This document shows positions 6,930-15,685 of a DNA stretch of 64,000 nucleotides, piece after piece (within the stretch, counting starts at the first letter, position 1; the number at the start of each line of letters is the position of its first letter). The position numbers were made by a program, and so were the translations under genes. Below the pieces are notes generated by a model, which made no database searches, had not been told where the DNA came from, and was given only the letters and a program-made list of their open reading frames with translations. The stretch lies in NCBI RefSeq assembly GCF_000246855.1, contig NC_016609.1, positions 8,940,744-9,004,743 of the forward strand. Direction: 5' to 3'. Origin of the DNA: Niastella koreensis GR20-10 (GTDB taxonomy: Bacteria; Bacteroidota; Bacteroidia; Chitinophagales; Chitinophagaceae).

Positions 6930-9266
6930 ATGAAAAAGACTATCCTGCATTTGTTGATCATGCATGGGATTTTAACCCAGGCGCTTGCACAGGGAAGTGC
7001 AACCTCCCAATTAGGGGCCGCTAATGACCATTCCACGCTGTGGGGGTCTTATTCAGCGAACGAGCGTGTTAATAATATTAAGACCAAGATCCCGCTGCCA
7101 GGTTTACTGGGTCAGCAGGGACTGGGAAATAATACTACCGGCACCGCTGCCCATGTTAAAGCATTTGAATCTTATATAGAACGGGTAACCATCGATGCTA
7201 AAGCCTCAGGTGATTTCACCATGCAGGTGTTTAGTAAAGGCCTGCAGCCTAATGAAACCATCGAGATGCAGGTATTCGATCCTACCGGTAAAGCGTTAGG
7301 CGAACCTTCTCAGGTTACTGCCACGGAGAATGCTGAAATAAAAAAGCAGTTCTCTCTGATCAGGACATGGAACCCTGAGAACCCGCACATGTATCAAATC
7401 GTATTAACATTAAAGGACGCCACTGGACAAGTTATTTACACTTTTTATAAAAAATTCGGTTTCAGATCAGTTGAGTCAAAGGCTGATGGTATTTATGTAA
7501 ACGGTACGAAAGTTATCTTCAAAGGGATGAACTGTCGCAGTGCCAACCTGGGCAACTACAGAACATCTGAAGAAGCTTACCTGGCCGACATCAATATCAT
7601 GAAAGACCTGAACATGAACGCCGTTCGGTTGTCATACTATCCTGTTGACCCATTGTACTTCGACCTGTGTGATTCGATTGGTTTGTTTGTAATCAGTGAA
7701 TTGCCTGGTTCTGATAAAAGAATGGTGAAGGATATCGTATTCAGCGGTCTTAACCACCCTTCAGTGATCTGTTGGTCAACCGGGCCCGACCTGGCCGCCA
7801 ACAAAGAACTGGATAAGGAATTTTCTACTTACGACGTACAAAACCGCTATGTTATCCATCCGGTAAGTAAAGATAAAAAGAGCTCCGACTTCAATACAGT
7901 TGCCAACTCTATCTTATACGGTACTGAAGCATTCACTCCTGTTGAAATCGGTAACGGTATCTTCAACGGTGGCCGTGCAGCCGGTTTGGATGAGTTCTGG
8001 ACTGAAATGAGCAAATCGAATAAATTCTCCGGTAGCTTCCTGGCCACATACAAAGACGACAACGGTATTGAATCAGCCAGCGGCTTCGATCCCAAATCAA
8101 AAGATAAATGGGCGAGCTATTATGCTATCAAAGAAATCTGGTCACCATTGGCTTTCAATATCAGTCAGCTCCCTGCCAGCTGGAATGGTGTTATCAATAT
8201 TGAGAACAAATTCCTGTATACCAACCTGAGCAGGTTGAAGTTCAACTGGAAGCTGGTATTGTTCCCCAAAGCAACTCAGAAAACGCTGGATCCACTGGTG
8301 GTTGAACAAGGTACTTTAGCATCACCTTACACCGGACCTGGTGAAAAAGCTGATCTGAAATTCACTTTCCAGAACCAGTTCACTGTATGTGATGCCCTGC
8401 AACTGCAGGTACTGGATGCACGCGATAAAGAAATATATACCTACACTTTCCAGATCCGCAAACCTGTGGATGTGGTGGCAACCAGCCCCGAAGTAGCTTC
8501 TATCTCTACCATTATGCGTACAGAAGAAACAGACTTCCTGTCACTGGTATGCGATGGTATCAACTATATCTTCGATAAAAAGACCGGCAACCTTACCAAA
8601 GTATATGTTGGTAAACGTGACCTGGCATTTACCGGTCCTTTCCTGGCAGGTATTCACAGCGGTTATACCCTGGCCGACTTCAAACATCTGGTAAAAGACA
8701 ACACCCACACCGTGGAGGTTTCTTATAAAGGCGAGAGTAATTTATGGGTTAAATGGACATTCCACACCGGTGAATTGCCTCGTATGGAATACTCATACTC
8801 TATGAAACCCGTTGGCGAATATCAGGGTATCACTTTCAAATATCCTGAAGATAAGATCACTGGTATGAAGTGGATGGGCCGCGGTCCTTTCCAGGTTTGG
8901 AAAAACCGTCAGAAAGGACAACAAATAGGTGTGTGGGAAAGATCGAACAAGAGCAATGTGAACAATGCTGAATATAAAGGGTACCATTCCGACGTATACT
9001 GGGTACAGTACCAGACAAACATGGGTAACTTCACCCTGTATACCGATCAGCCAAATTTGTACCTGCAATTGTTCAGCCCATTGAAACAGGGCGCCCTGTT
9101 GAATGAATTCGCTTCAGCTCCGTTCCCGGATAATGGTAACATCGGCTTTATGAACCAGATCAGTGGTTTGAGCACTAAACCTGCTGACGCTGCTCCGGGT
9201 AACAAGAGCCTGAAGAGCGCTAATGACTCATACAGCGGTTCACTTTATTTCGATTTCAGATGGTAA
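6930..9266 (+). CDS. Secreted GH2-like protein, putative pseudo-beta-galactosidase
   Basis: 778 residues. Signal peptide 1-20 (MKKTILHLLIMHGILTQALAQ). Residues about 60-180 form GH2 sandwich domains ending in the hallmark KKFGFRSVESKADGIYVNG; 185-400 are a GH2 TIM barrel (KVIFKGMNCRSAN, MKDLNMNAVRLSYYP, NHPSVICWSTG); about 535-770 resemble the beta-galactosidase small-chain domain (GMKWMGRGPFQVWKNRQKG). In active GH2 enzymes the acid/base Glu lies in NHPSVI.WS.GNE; here that spot reads GPDL, with Pro286-Asp287. A candidate nucleophile, Glu339 in FTPVEIGNG, remains. It may bind sugars without hydrolysis, or have altered chemistry. Codon choice (CGT, GGT, CTG, AAC, ACC) looks more biased than in the neighbours, hinting at high expression. 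A strong terminator follows. Confidence 0.85.
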   Translation: MKKTILHLLIMHGILTQALAQGSATSQLGAANDHSTLWGSYSANERVNNIKTKIPLPGLLGQQGLGNNTTGTAAHVKAFESYIERVTIDAKASGDFTMQVFSKGLQPNETIEMQVFDPTGKALGEPSQVTATENAEIKKQFSLIRTWNPENPHMYQIVLTLKDATGQVIYTFYKKFGFRSVESKADGIYVNGTKVIFKGMNCRSANLGNYRTSEEAYLADINIMKDLNMNAVRLSYYPVDPLYFDLCDSIGLFVISELPGSDKRMVKDIVFSGLNHPSVICWSTGPDLAANKELDKEFSTYDVQNRYVIHPVSKDKKSSDFNTVANSILYGTEAFTPVEIGNGIFNGGRAAGLDEFWTEMSKSNKFSGSFLATYKDDNGIESASGFDPKSKDKWASYYAIKEIWSPLAFNISQLPASWNGVINIENKFLYTNLSRLKFNWKLVLFPKATQKTLDPLVVEQGTLASPYTGPGEKADLKFTFQNQFTVCDALQLQVLDARDKEIYTYTFQIRKPVDVVATSPEVASISTIMRTEETDFLSLVCDGINYIFDKKTGNLTKVYVGKRDLAFTGPFLAGIHSGYTLADFKHLVKDNTHTVEVSYKGESNLWVKWTFHTGELPRMEYSYSMKPVGEYQGITFKYPEDKITGMKWMGRGPFQVWKNRQKGQQIGVWERSNKSNVNNAEYKGYHSDVYWVQYQTNMGNFTLYTDQPNLYLQLFSPLKQGALLNEFASAPFPDNGNIGFMNQISGLSTKPADAAPGNKSLKSANDSYSGSLYFDFRW

Positions 9267-9296
9267 TGTAGCACTACTAAAGAATATACCTGAAGA

Positions 9297-9330
9297 GTGG
9301 CCCTGATAGCATCGGGGCCACTTTTATTTT
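9297..9330 (+). terminator. Terminator of the GH2-like gene
   Basis: Stem GTGGCCCTGAT / ATCGGGGCCAC with one mismatch and a three-base loop, followed by TTTTATTTT. It lies 31 bases after the GH2-like stop codon. Confidence 0.85.
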
Positions 9331-9418
9331 GTACCCGCCCTCCGCGTGTCGCTGTAGCTTTAGCGGGGCGCAAGCTTTAGGAAAGGAGGATTATACCCTA
9401 TAGTATTACCTTTATAGC

Positions 9419-10315
9419 ATGGAATACGTTCAATTGGGAAAAACCGATATGCGCATCAGCCGCATTGCTTTTGGTTGCATGTCATTGGGTGATGAGGATG
9501 CTGCCAATGAAAAGATTGTACACCGCGCGCTTGACCTTGGGGTCAACTTCTTCGATACGGCCGATCTGTATGCAAAGGGAATGAATGAACTGTCGGTTGG
9601 TAAAGCGCTAAAACCATACCGCGATAAAGTATACATCGCCACCAAAGTTGGCAATCAATGGCGGGCCGATGGCAGCGGCTGGGACTGGAACCCGCGTAAA
9701 GAATATATTTTAGCCCAGGCAGAAAAGAGTTTGCAACGATTGAATCTTGATTATATCGATCTGTACCAGTTACATGGCGGCACCATCGATGACCCTATTG
9801 ATGAATCTATTGAAGCGTTTGAACTGTTGAAGCAACAGGGCAAGATCAGGCATTACGGCATTTCATCCATTCGCCCCAATGTGATCAGGGAATATATTAA
9901 ACGCTCGAATATAGTAAGCGTGATGATGCAATACAGTCTGCTCGACCGCCGCCCCGAAGAAACCTGTTTATCATTATTACAGGAAAACAATATTGGGGTG
10001 CTGGCCCGCGGCGCGGTAGCGCAGGGATTACTGGTAGATAAACCATCGAAACCGTATTTGAATTATTCCTCACAGGAAGTAGAAAAGGCCGCTGACGCCG
10101 TAAAAGAACGCTCAAATAACCAACGCAATACCGCTCAAACGGCTTTAAGATACGTTTTACATCACCCGGCCATTTCCTCTGCCGTAGCTGGTATAAGAAC
10201 TATACAGCAATTAGAAGAAGCTGTAGCAGTTTTTAACACCCCTTTACTTACCCCAAACGATCTTTCTGCTTTACAACAGGCTGTTGTTGCCAATAAGTAT
10301 GAGCAGCATAGATAG
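9419..10315 (+). CDS. Aldo/keto reductase
   Basis: 298-residue soluble AKR. Catalytic residues: Asp and Tyr in NFFDTADLYAKGMNE, Lys in VYIATKVGNQW, His in DLYQLHGGTIDDP. The barrel continues to the cofactor loop SAVAGIRTIQQLEEA. It groups with the general predicted-oxidoreductase branch of AKR (YdbC/PdxI-like in shape), distinct from the longer reductase at 5.6 kb. The ATG at 9419 follows TACCTTTA at 9407-9414 by four bases, one mismatch from the TAnnTTTG box, so the mRNA may be leaderless. Single gene; its substrate cannot be told from sequence. Confidence 0.88.
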   Translation: MEYVQLGKTDMRISRIAFGCMSLGDEDAANEKIVHRALDLGVNFFDTADLYAKGMNELSVGKALKPYRDKVYIATKVGNQWRADGSGWDWNPRKEYILAQAEKSLQRLNLDYIDLYQLHGGTIDDPIDESIEAFELLKQQGKIRHYGISSIRPNVIREYIKRSNIVSVMMQYSLLDRRPEETCLSLLQENNIGVLARGAVAQGLLVDKPSKPYLNYSSQEVEKAADAVKERSNNQRNTAQTALRYVLHHPAISSAVAGIRTIQQLEEAVAVFNTPLLTPNDLSALQQAVVANKYEQHR

Positions 10316-10373
10316 TTTATAGTTGAATGTTCAAAGTTTAAAATTCAACATTCATACCCGAAGTGGCGGGTCC

Positions 10374-10585
10374 GTAAGTTCTTAAGTTATTAGGTTCTTG
10401 AGTTCCGGCACCCCACGAACTTAATAACCTACGAACCTAATAACCTACTAACATAACTCCATTAAAGAGGCCCAGGCTGTTTAAAACAACCTGGGCCTCT
10501 TTATTTATGTATTCCATATTAACTTGTCAACGTGTTAACCTGTCAACTTCCTTTATTAACATTATCAACTCTATCAACCCTATCA
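10374..10585 (+). repeat. Composite intergenic repeat, copy A
   Basis: Three parts follow each other: a ~70-bp segment (GTAAGTTCTTAAGTTATTAG... to about 10446), a perfect 10-bp hairpin GAGGCCCAGG/CCTGGGCCTC at 10467-10499, and a tail of GTTAAC/GTCAAC units. An inverted copy is at 53374-53567; in the first segment the two differ at only about three of some 70 positions by eye. It fills the gap between two convergent genes. Confidence 0.85.
10464..10506. terminator. Two-way terminator between convergent genes
   Basis: Arms 10467-10476 and 10490-10499 pair perfectly (GAGGCCCAGG / CCTGGGCCTC). AAA precedes and TTTATTT follows, so it can serve the reductase gene on plus and the giant secreted protein on minus. 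The same hairpin recurs at 53453-53483. Confidence 0.8.
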
Positions 10586-10586
10586 A

Positions 10587-13500
10587 CTATCTAATCAACG
10601 TAATATCCCCCGTCTTCCGCAACTTATTCCCGTCAAAAAACTCCACATCCAATGTATACGCATACACGTCCATTGGTTGCAACTGACCGTTATAAGTACC
10701 ATTCCAGGCGGCACGGCGGTCATGCGTTTCAAACACCAGCTTGCCCCAGCGATTGTAAATTCTCCAGGTCATTTTAGCAATCCCAAAGCCGGTTACAGAA
10801 ATATAACCATTGCGGCCAAAGCGGCCGGGCGTAAAGGCATTGGGCACATCCAGCAGCGGATCTATCAATGCATCTACCTGTTTACAAGCTGTATCGGTAC
10901 ACCCGCTTTCCGAGGTGGCAATCAAACAGGCCTCAAAAGTGCCGGTAGCGTTATATTGATGGCTTACGGTATCGGCTGTATTTTTAGAAACAGTCTCGTC
11001 GTCGCCAAATTCCCATTTGTATGAAACAGCTCCTGATGACAGATTGGTAAAGATGATTGGCTTGTTAACCGATGGGGGCACCGGAGCAAAAGAAAAATCA
11101 GCTACAGGTTTGGGATATACCTTTATATCCAGGAAAGTAGAATCTTCCTTGTTACAGGTACTGGTATCAACAACCTTCAGGGTTACATGATAGGTGCCCA
11201 CATTCGGATATAAATGCACCGGGTTTACGTCATTTGATTGGGTGCCATCGCCAAAATCCCAATAGAAATCCGTACCGGCCAGCGAGGTATTATTGAAGAC
11301 GGCGGTATAGGGCGCACAACCATAAGTGGGTGTTTCAAACTTGGCTTTTACCAACGGCGATACACGCAGTTCTTTCACCAGGCTATCCGGCGCATTACAA
11401 TACGCCGTATCGGTTAAGATAAGCCTTGTCTGGTATGTGCCGGCTGCAGCAAAAGAATGCGTTATAATGCTATCTCCGGGCGTTACCCTCGTACCATCGC
11501 CAAAATCCCAGGTAAAGCTGCTTGCCTTAAAGGGTTTCCGCGCTGGAAATATAGATGTGTTCACAAACTCATAGAGCAGTGATTGACAGGGCGGCAATTT
11601 CCTGGCGGTAAAGTCAATATCGGCCGGGTCGTCACGTACATGGATAGTCAGGAACGCGGTATCGCTGATGTTACAACTTGCGGAGTCAATGGCAATGAGC
11701 CCGATCTTATAAACGCCCACTGCCCCAAAGGTGTGGGTAACGTTATAACTTGTGGTCACCTGGTCGGGTGAGCCATCGCCGAAACTCCAGATGTATTGCC
11801 GCGCATCGCGGACGGTATCTTTAAAAGTAAGAGTGAAAGGCACACAGCCTACGGTATCGAAATTCCCTTTGAAATAAGCTTTGGGACCGGAAGCCACGCC
11901 GGAAAAGTTCAGCAGGATCTTTAATGCGCCCAGGTTACAACCGCCTGTGCCTGCACCATTCTTTGGCGCCCATACGCCACTGGTAGTAACATAAGGTTTG
12001 GTAATAGGCAAATCGGGCATGCTGCCATAACAGTTGGCGCAAATGGCCTGGTAAATGGCGCCCTGTTTATCAAAACGGCTCGTGCCGCCATCAACGTGCT
12101 CACCCAAACCGCCATCCTGTCCAAAGAAGGAACCATACAGCAATGATTGCGCATCTCTTTTCAATACTATGAAATAAAAATCGCGGTTATCAGTAGAATT
12201 TTTCAGCGCATCGGGCGTAATAGGCATGCCCCTGGTGCCGGCCAGGTCATAAGGGTCGGCCTGGGTAGAAGCAGGTAAATACCAGCCACCCCAGCCGGAT
12301 ACATATACATTCTCACAACGGTCAACCAGGAAGGCCACCGGCGAAATGTTCGGCTTTCCGCCCGATCCAAACGTGGTGGAATATTGTATAGTGGAAAGAT
12401 CAGTACTTAATTTGACAATGAACTGTTTGGTGCCGGCATTACTGTAAGCGGCGTTTATCACCGGCCAATCGCCACGCGTAACCCCCAGTACATAAGGATA
12501 ATTATTCCTGTCGAACTGAATGCCGTAAATAATATCCGATTGGCCGGTACCCAGGTATACGGTTTTCTTCTGCGTGGTGCCATCGTTCGAAATAATGGTC
12601 ACAAATCCATCGATATAGCCATTATTCTTACCGCCTAAAACCGAGGAGCCTGGTGTGCCGGAAGCCTGGGGAAAATCACCGCTTTCGGTTCCGCCTGCTA
12701 CATAAATGTCATTGTTAAGCGGGTTCAATGCCAGTACGAAGGCGGCATCATTGGCTGTACCACCCAGAAAAGAGCTCCAGATGATGCTATTACAGGTAGG
12801 ATCTATTTTCAGCACCACCCCATCCTGCGCGCCTTTTTTCTTGGGTTGGAAAACATTGGGGGTAGTGTAAAAATTGTCTGATTGTGATTGTCCGGCCACG
12901 TAAATAAAACCCGCATTATCGATAATCACTTCACTGTGCCCATCGTCTCCATAGTTCCTGAGCAGCGAGTTTATTTTATGGCCGCCAGTAAGCATCTGGT
13001 CTTCAATATTCACCCCGTCATTACCGGTGCCGCCAATCCGCAGGGAGCCTACAATTCCACTACCGGTAGTATTCAACTTGGTAACGAACATATCGCAGGC
13101 GCCGCCAGGTCCCATCAACGTACTGCCCCCGGTACCAGGAAAGTCGGTGGAATAGGTTCTTCCCAAAACTACCAGCTCACCTTGTGCATCGCAATACAAA
13201 CTATGCGGAAACTCGTCGTTGCTGCCACCGAGATAGGTAGCATATACGCGGCTGGCGCCATTGGGACTGAATTTAAAAATGCCGATATCTATACCCCGTT
13301 TGCCACCACGCGTCCAGGTGGTTTTATAAGCACCGGGGGAAGTAGGAAAACCAGGGTTGAATGAAATGCTGCCAGAGAAAAAAGATCCATCGGGACCGGG
13401 CGTAGCCGTAAAACCCCATTCATCGGAAGTGCTGCCGGTAAAAGAAGAAAAGATGATGGTAGGATCGATCACCAGCGTACTGGTTTTATCGTATGTGCTG

Positions 13501-14237
13501 GTTTTAAAACGTACTGTTTTCCCATCTATCTGGTAGGCGCAGGGCGTTTCCTGCCGGCCCTTCACTTTATCAAACAGGTAGGAGTAAGGGTATAGTTCCT
13601 TTACATCGCCCAAACTTGTTTTAATAACCAGTTCGCTTTTTTTGATAGACAGTTTATCGGCCCCATCGTATTGCATGGCAATTTTGCTTACATCGCCACC
13701 GGGGTTTACAATGATATCGTATTTCAACCGGCCGCTTTCAGAATAATAGCGTACGTCGATATTGGGATACACGTTTTTATAGATCACCGCCAGGCAGCTT
13801 TTTACCCCTGTGCGCCATTTGGTTTGGTCGTTGCCGATCAAATAATTGGTGTAGCCGGGTAATATTTTATCAGGAACAATTTCAGGATTGGCAGCTCCGC
13901 CAACGAATTGCACCTTGTATGCATGGGAGTGAACGGTAAGCGGCGCATCTGTTTCGTTTGTTTGTATGCGGGCATTGGCTTTTTGTTCAGGCGGTGCTGC
14001 ATGACCATGCAGTTGCTCCAGGTCGGCCACATTGTGTTGCACCACCGTAAAACCATTTTTTTGCAGGTAAAAATTACCCGCAGGCAACAAGCCTTTAAAG
14101 GTGATCTCTTTTTCCCACTGTCCGTTATTTTCAACAAATTCAAAAGTCGCAGGTGATTGCGCAGCCACTCGTATAACGCCGGTAAGAAGCAGCGCTATAA
14201 CCATCAGTCTTTTCCTAACCAAAATTTGTGTTTTCAA
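10587..14237 (-). CDS. Giant secreted protein: beta-propeller, PKD repeats, T9SS type B sorting domain
   Basis: 1,216 residues. Signal peptide about 1-26 (ending RVAAQ). Residues about 30-780 carry SBBP-type beta-propeller repeats (YATYLGGSNDEFPHSL, IWSSFLGGTANDAAFV, VYVSGWGGWYLP) with a conserved QAICANCYG. Four PKD-like domains follow at about 785-1150, each with a W.FGDG or W.FGD core (YIWSFGDGSP, FTWDFGDGT, FYWDFGDGT, YKWEFGDDE). The end, DVPNAFTPGRFGRNGYISV...RIYNRWGKLVFET...YAYTLDVEF, is the gliding-motility-type (type B) C-terminal domain that directs export by the type IX system. Start: TTG 14237, or TTG 14222 giving MVRKRLMVIALLL. It follows the PorP gene and is paralogous to the gene at 15.7-19.4 kb. 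Likely a surface adhesin or filament protein. Confidence 0.92.
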   Translation of the reverse strand: MKTQILVRKRLMVIALLLTGVIRVAAQSPATFEFVENNGQWEKEITFKGLLPAGNFYLQKNGFTVVQHNVADLEQLHGHAAPPEQKANARIQTNETDAPLTVHSHAYKVQFVGGAANPEIVPDKILPGYTNYLIGNDQTKWRTGVKSCLAVIYKNVYPNIDVRYYSESGRLKYDIIVNPGGDVSKIAMQYDGADKLSIKKSELVIKTSLGDVKELYPYSYLFDKVKGRQETPCAYQIDGKTVRFKTSTYDKTSTLVIDPTIIFSSFTGSTSDEWGFTATPGPDGSFFSGSISFNPGFPTSPGAYKTTWTRGGKRGIDIGIFKFSPNGASRVYATYLGGSNDEFPHSLYCDAQGELVVLGRTYSTDFPGTGGSTLMGPGGACDMFVTKLNTTGSGIVGSLRIGGTGNDGVNIEDQMLTGGHKINSLLRNYGDDGHSEVIIDNAGFIYVAGQSQSDNFYTTPNVFQPKKKGAQDGVVLKIDPTCNSIIWSSFLGGTANDAAFVLALNPLNNDIYVAGGTESGDFPQASGTPGSSVLGGKNNGYIDGFVTIISNDGTTQKKTVYLGTGQSDIIYGIQFDRNNYPYVLGVTRGDWPVINAAYSNAGTKQFIVKLSTDLSTIQYSTTFGSGGKPNISPVAFLVDRCENVYVSGWGGWYLPASTQADPYDLAGTRGMPITPDALKNSTDNRDFYFIVLKRDAQSLLYGSFFGQDGGLGEHVDGGTSRFDKQGAIYQAICANCYGSMPDLPITKPYVTTSGVWAPKNGAGTGGCNLGALKILLNFSGVASGPKAYFKGNFDTVGCVPFTLTFKDTVRDARQYIWSFGDGSPDQVTTSYNVTHTFGAVGVYKIGLIAIDSASCNISDTAFLTIHVRDDPADIDFTARKLPPCQSLLYEFVNTSIFPARKPFKASSFTWDFGDGTRVTPGDSIITHSFAAAGTYQTRLILTDTAYCNAPDSLVKELRVSPLVKAKFETPTYGCAPYTAVFNNTSLAGTDFYWDFGDGTQSNDVNPVHLYPNVGTYHVTLKVVDTSTCNKEDSTFLDIKVYPKPVADFSFAPVPPSVNKPIIFTNLSSGAVSYKWEFGDDETVSKNTADTVSHQYNATGTFEACLIATSESGCTDTACKQVDALIDPLLDVPNAFTPGRFGRNGYISVTGFGIAKMTWRIYNRWGKLVFETHDRRAAWNGTYNGQLQPMDVYAYTLDVEFFDGNKLRKTGDITLIR

Positions 14238-14291
14238 GGTATTAATAAAGAGGAAGGTTGGTGCAATGATATTGGTTAAATGCTTTTAAGT

Positions 14292-15395
14292 TTAATATTT
14301 AAAAGATGGACACATGGATTGTCTTCTATCCCCGTTGTAATCATTATAGAACCCGTTCTGCATCAACGCAAATTCAAAAGCACCGCGGGAATGATTGTAC
14401 TGATTCAGGGAAGAAGTGGTAGCATCATAGGTGAACATCAGTTTCAGGCTTTTCCATACATACCCGATCATTGGAATAAACGCATCGCCTTTCCGGTAAT
14501 ACAACCCGCCGATCAGCTGGCTTTCCCCATCGCCCGATAAATTGTATTGAACATTACCTCCGCCTACCAATTCGCTTGTTTTTGTGGTAAAGCTATAATA
14601 GGCCATGGGATTTATGATAACCTGGTCGTTTAATTTTATACTGGCATTACCAAAGGCATTATACCGTTTGGCAATATTGCCGTCTGCACCGGCTGCAGGA
14701 TCATCGTTCTTGAAAAACGATTCCCGGGGCGAGTTGAGGTGCCATACAGAAATACCGCCATTGATGTACAGTTTATCGGTAGGAAAGTAGGCGTAGTTAA
14801 GACCTACCTGCATATCGAAGTAATTGATATTGGGGTTGTCGAGCACCACACTGGTAGGCAGGTTGCTGTCGAAGAACTTGCCATCGAACTGATCGGGAAA
14901 TTTGAGATTGGCGGTATTGATGCGCTTATTGGCCCAGCCAACATTCATCCCGAAAGATAACAGGTGCGCTACCCCCAGCATCTGGTGATAGGCCGCAGAA
15001 CCAAATACCTTGGTAGAAGTTAAACCGCCGGAACCTGCTACATCGCGTAAAATGAGGCCGCCTAATCCCAGCCAGCCGCTTTCTATCCGGTCCCTGAACA
15101 CCTGGGCGTCGCCCCAGATACTCATGGTTTTGTACGGCACACTCATGATCGATGACCATTGATTACGGTAATTAACGCCTAAACGGTAGTCGGCATCGGG
15201 AATAAAGCCGGTATTTGCCGGATTTGTAGAGAGCGGGGAATTGAACCATTGCGAAAAATGCATGTCTTGCGCCGAGGCCTGATAAAAGAAGCTCATTACA
15301 CAGGCCAGCGGCAACAACACCGCCTTCAGAAACAGGATCTTTGTTTCTCGGTTCACAGGAGACCAGGCTCTTTTTTTAGTTATAATTTTCTTCAT
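14292..15395 (-). CDS. PorP/SprF family type IX secretion membrane protein
   Basis: 367 residues. The signal peptide runs to about residue 42 (YQASAQ) and is followed by the family hallmark DMHFSQWFNSPLSTNPANTGF. The rest is a series of amphipathic beta strands typical of an outer-membrane barrel (YRLGVNYRNQWSS, LTSTKVFGSAAYHQML, LYINGGISVWHL, PMAYYSFTT), ending in a short soluble tail. PorP/SprF proteins assist secretion or attachment of type B type IX cargo. It lies between two such cargo genes on the same strand, 54 bases from the downstream one, so it probably serves both. TAATTTTA lies just upstream, one mismatch from the -7 box. Confidence 0.92.
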   Translation of the reverse strand: MKKIITKKRAWSPVNRETKILFLKAVLLPLACVMSFFYQASAQDMHFSQWFNSPLSTNPANTGFIPDADYRLGVNYRNQWSSIMSVPYKTMSIWGDAQVFRDRIESGWLGLGGLILRDVAGSGGLTSTKVFGSAAYHQMLGVAHLLSFGMNVGWANKRINTANLKFPDQFDGKFFDSNLPTSVVLDNPNINYFDMQVGLNYAYFPTDKLYINGGISVWHLNSPRESFFKNDDPAAGADGNIAKRYNAFGNASIKLNDQVIINPMAYYSFTTKTSELVGGGNVQYNLSGDGESQLIGGLYYRKGDAFIPMIGYVWKSLKLMFTYDATTSSLNQYNHSRGAFEFALMQNGFYNDYNGDRRQSMCPSFKY

Positions 15396-15600
15396 AAACC
15401 ACCCGTCTAAAATTACAATTTGTTAAATGACCTTAAAGCTTTTCCCAGGCTTTAACGTATTATTATCAAAACGCTGAACGCTAAAGGCTTAACGCATAAC
15501 GCTGCATTCTTATCACCTTCAGCATTTTGTATAAAAGGGTGTTTCACAGGTAATGTTTGTTCGTATATTTCATGTTGTTTGTTGCGGTTATTACTAAAGT

Positions 15601-15685
15601 CGGCAATCCGCAGCGCGGCCTCCTCTATCAACCTTATCAACCCTGTCAACTTTCTCCATGTTAACGTGCCAACCTGTTAACCCCG
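15601..15685 (-). repeat. GTTGACAGG/GTTAACAGG low-complexity repeat after the upstream cargo gene
   Basis: Read on the minus strand just past the stop codon of the 15.7-19.4 kb gene, short units such as GTTAACAGG, GTTGGCACG, GTTAACATG, GTTGACAGG and GTTGATAAG follow each other. This matches the tail of the composite repeat at 10.5 and 53.4 kb but lacks its hairpin. The rest of 15396-15600 shows no gene. Confidence 0.6.
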
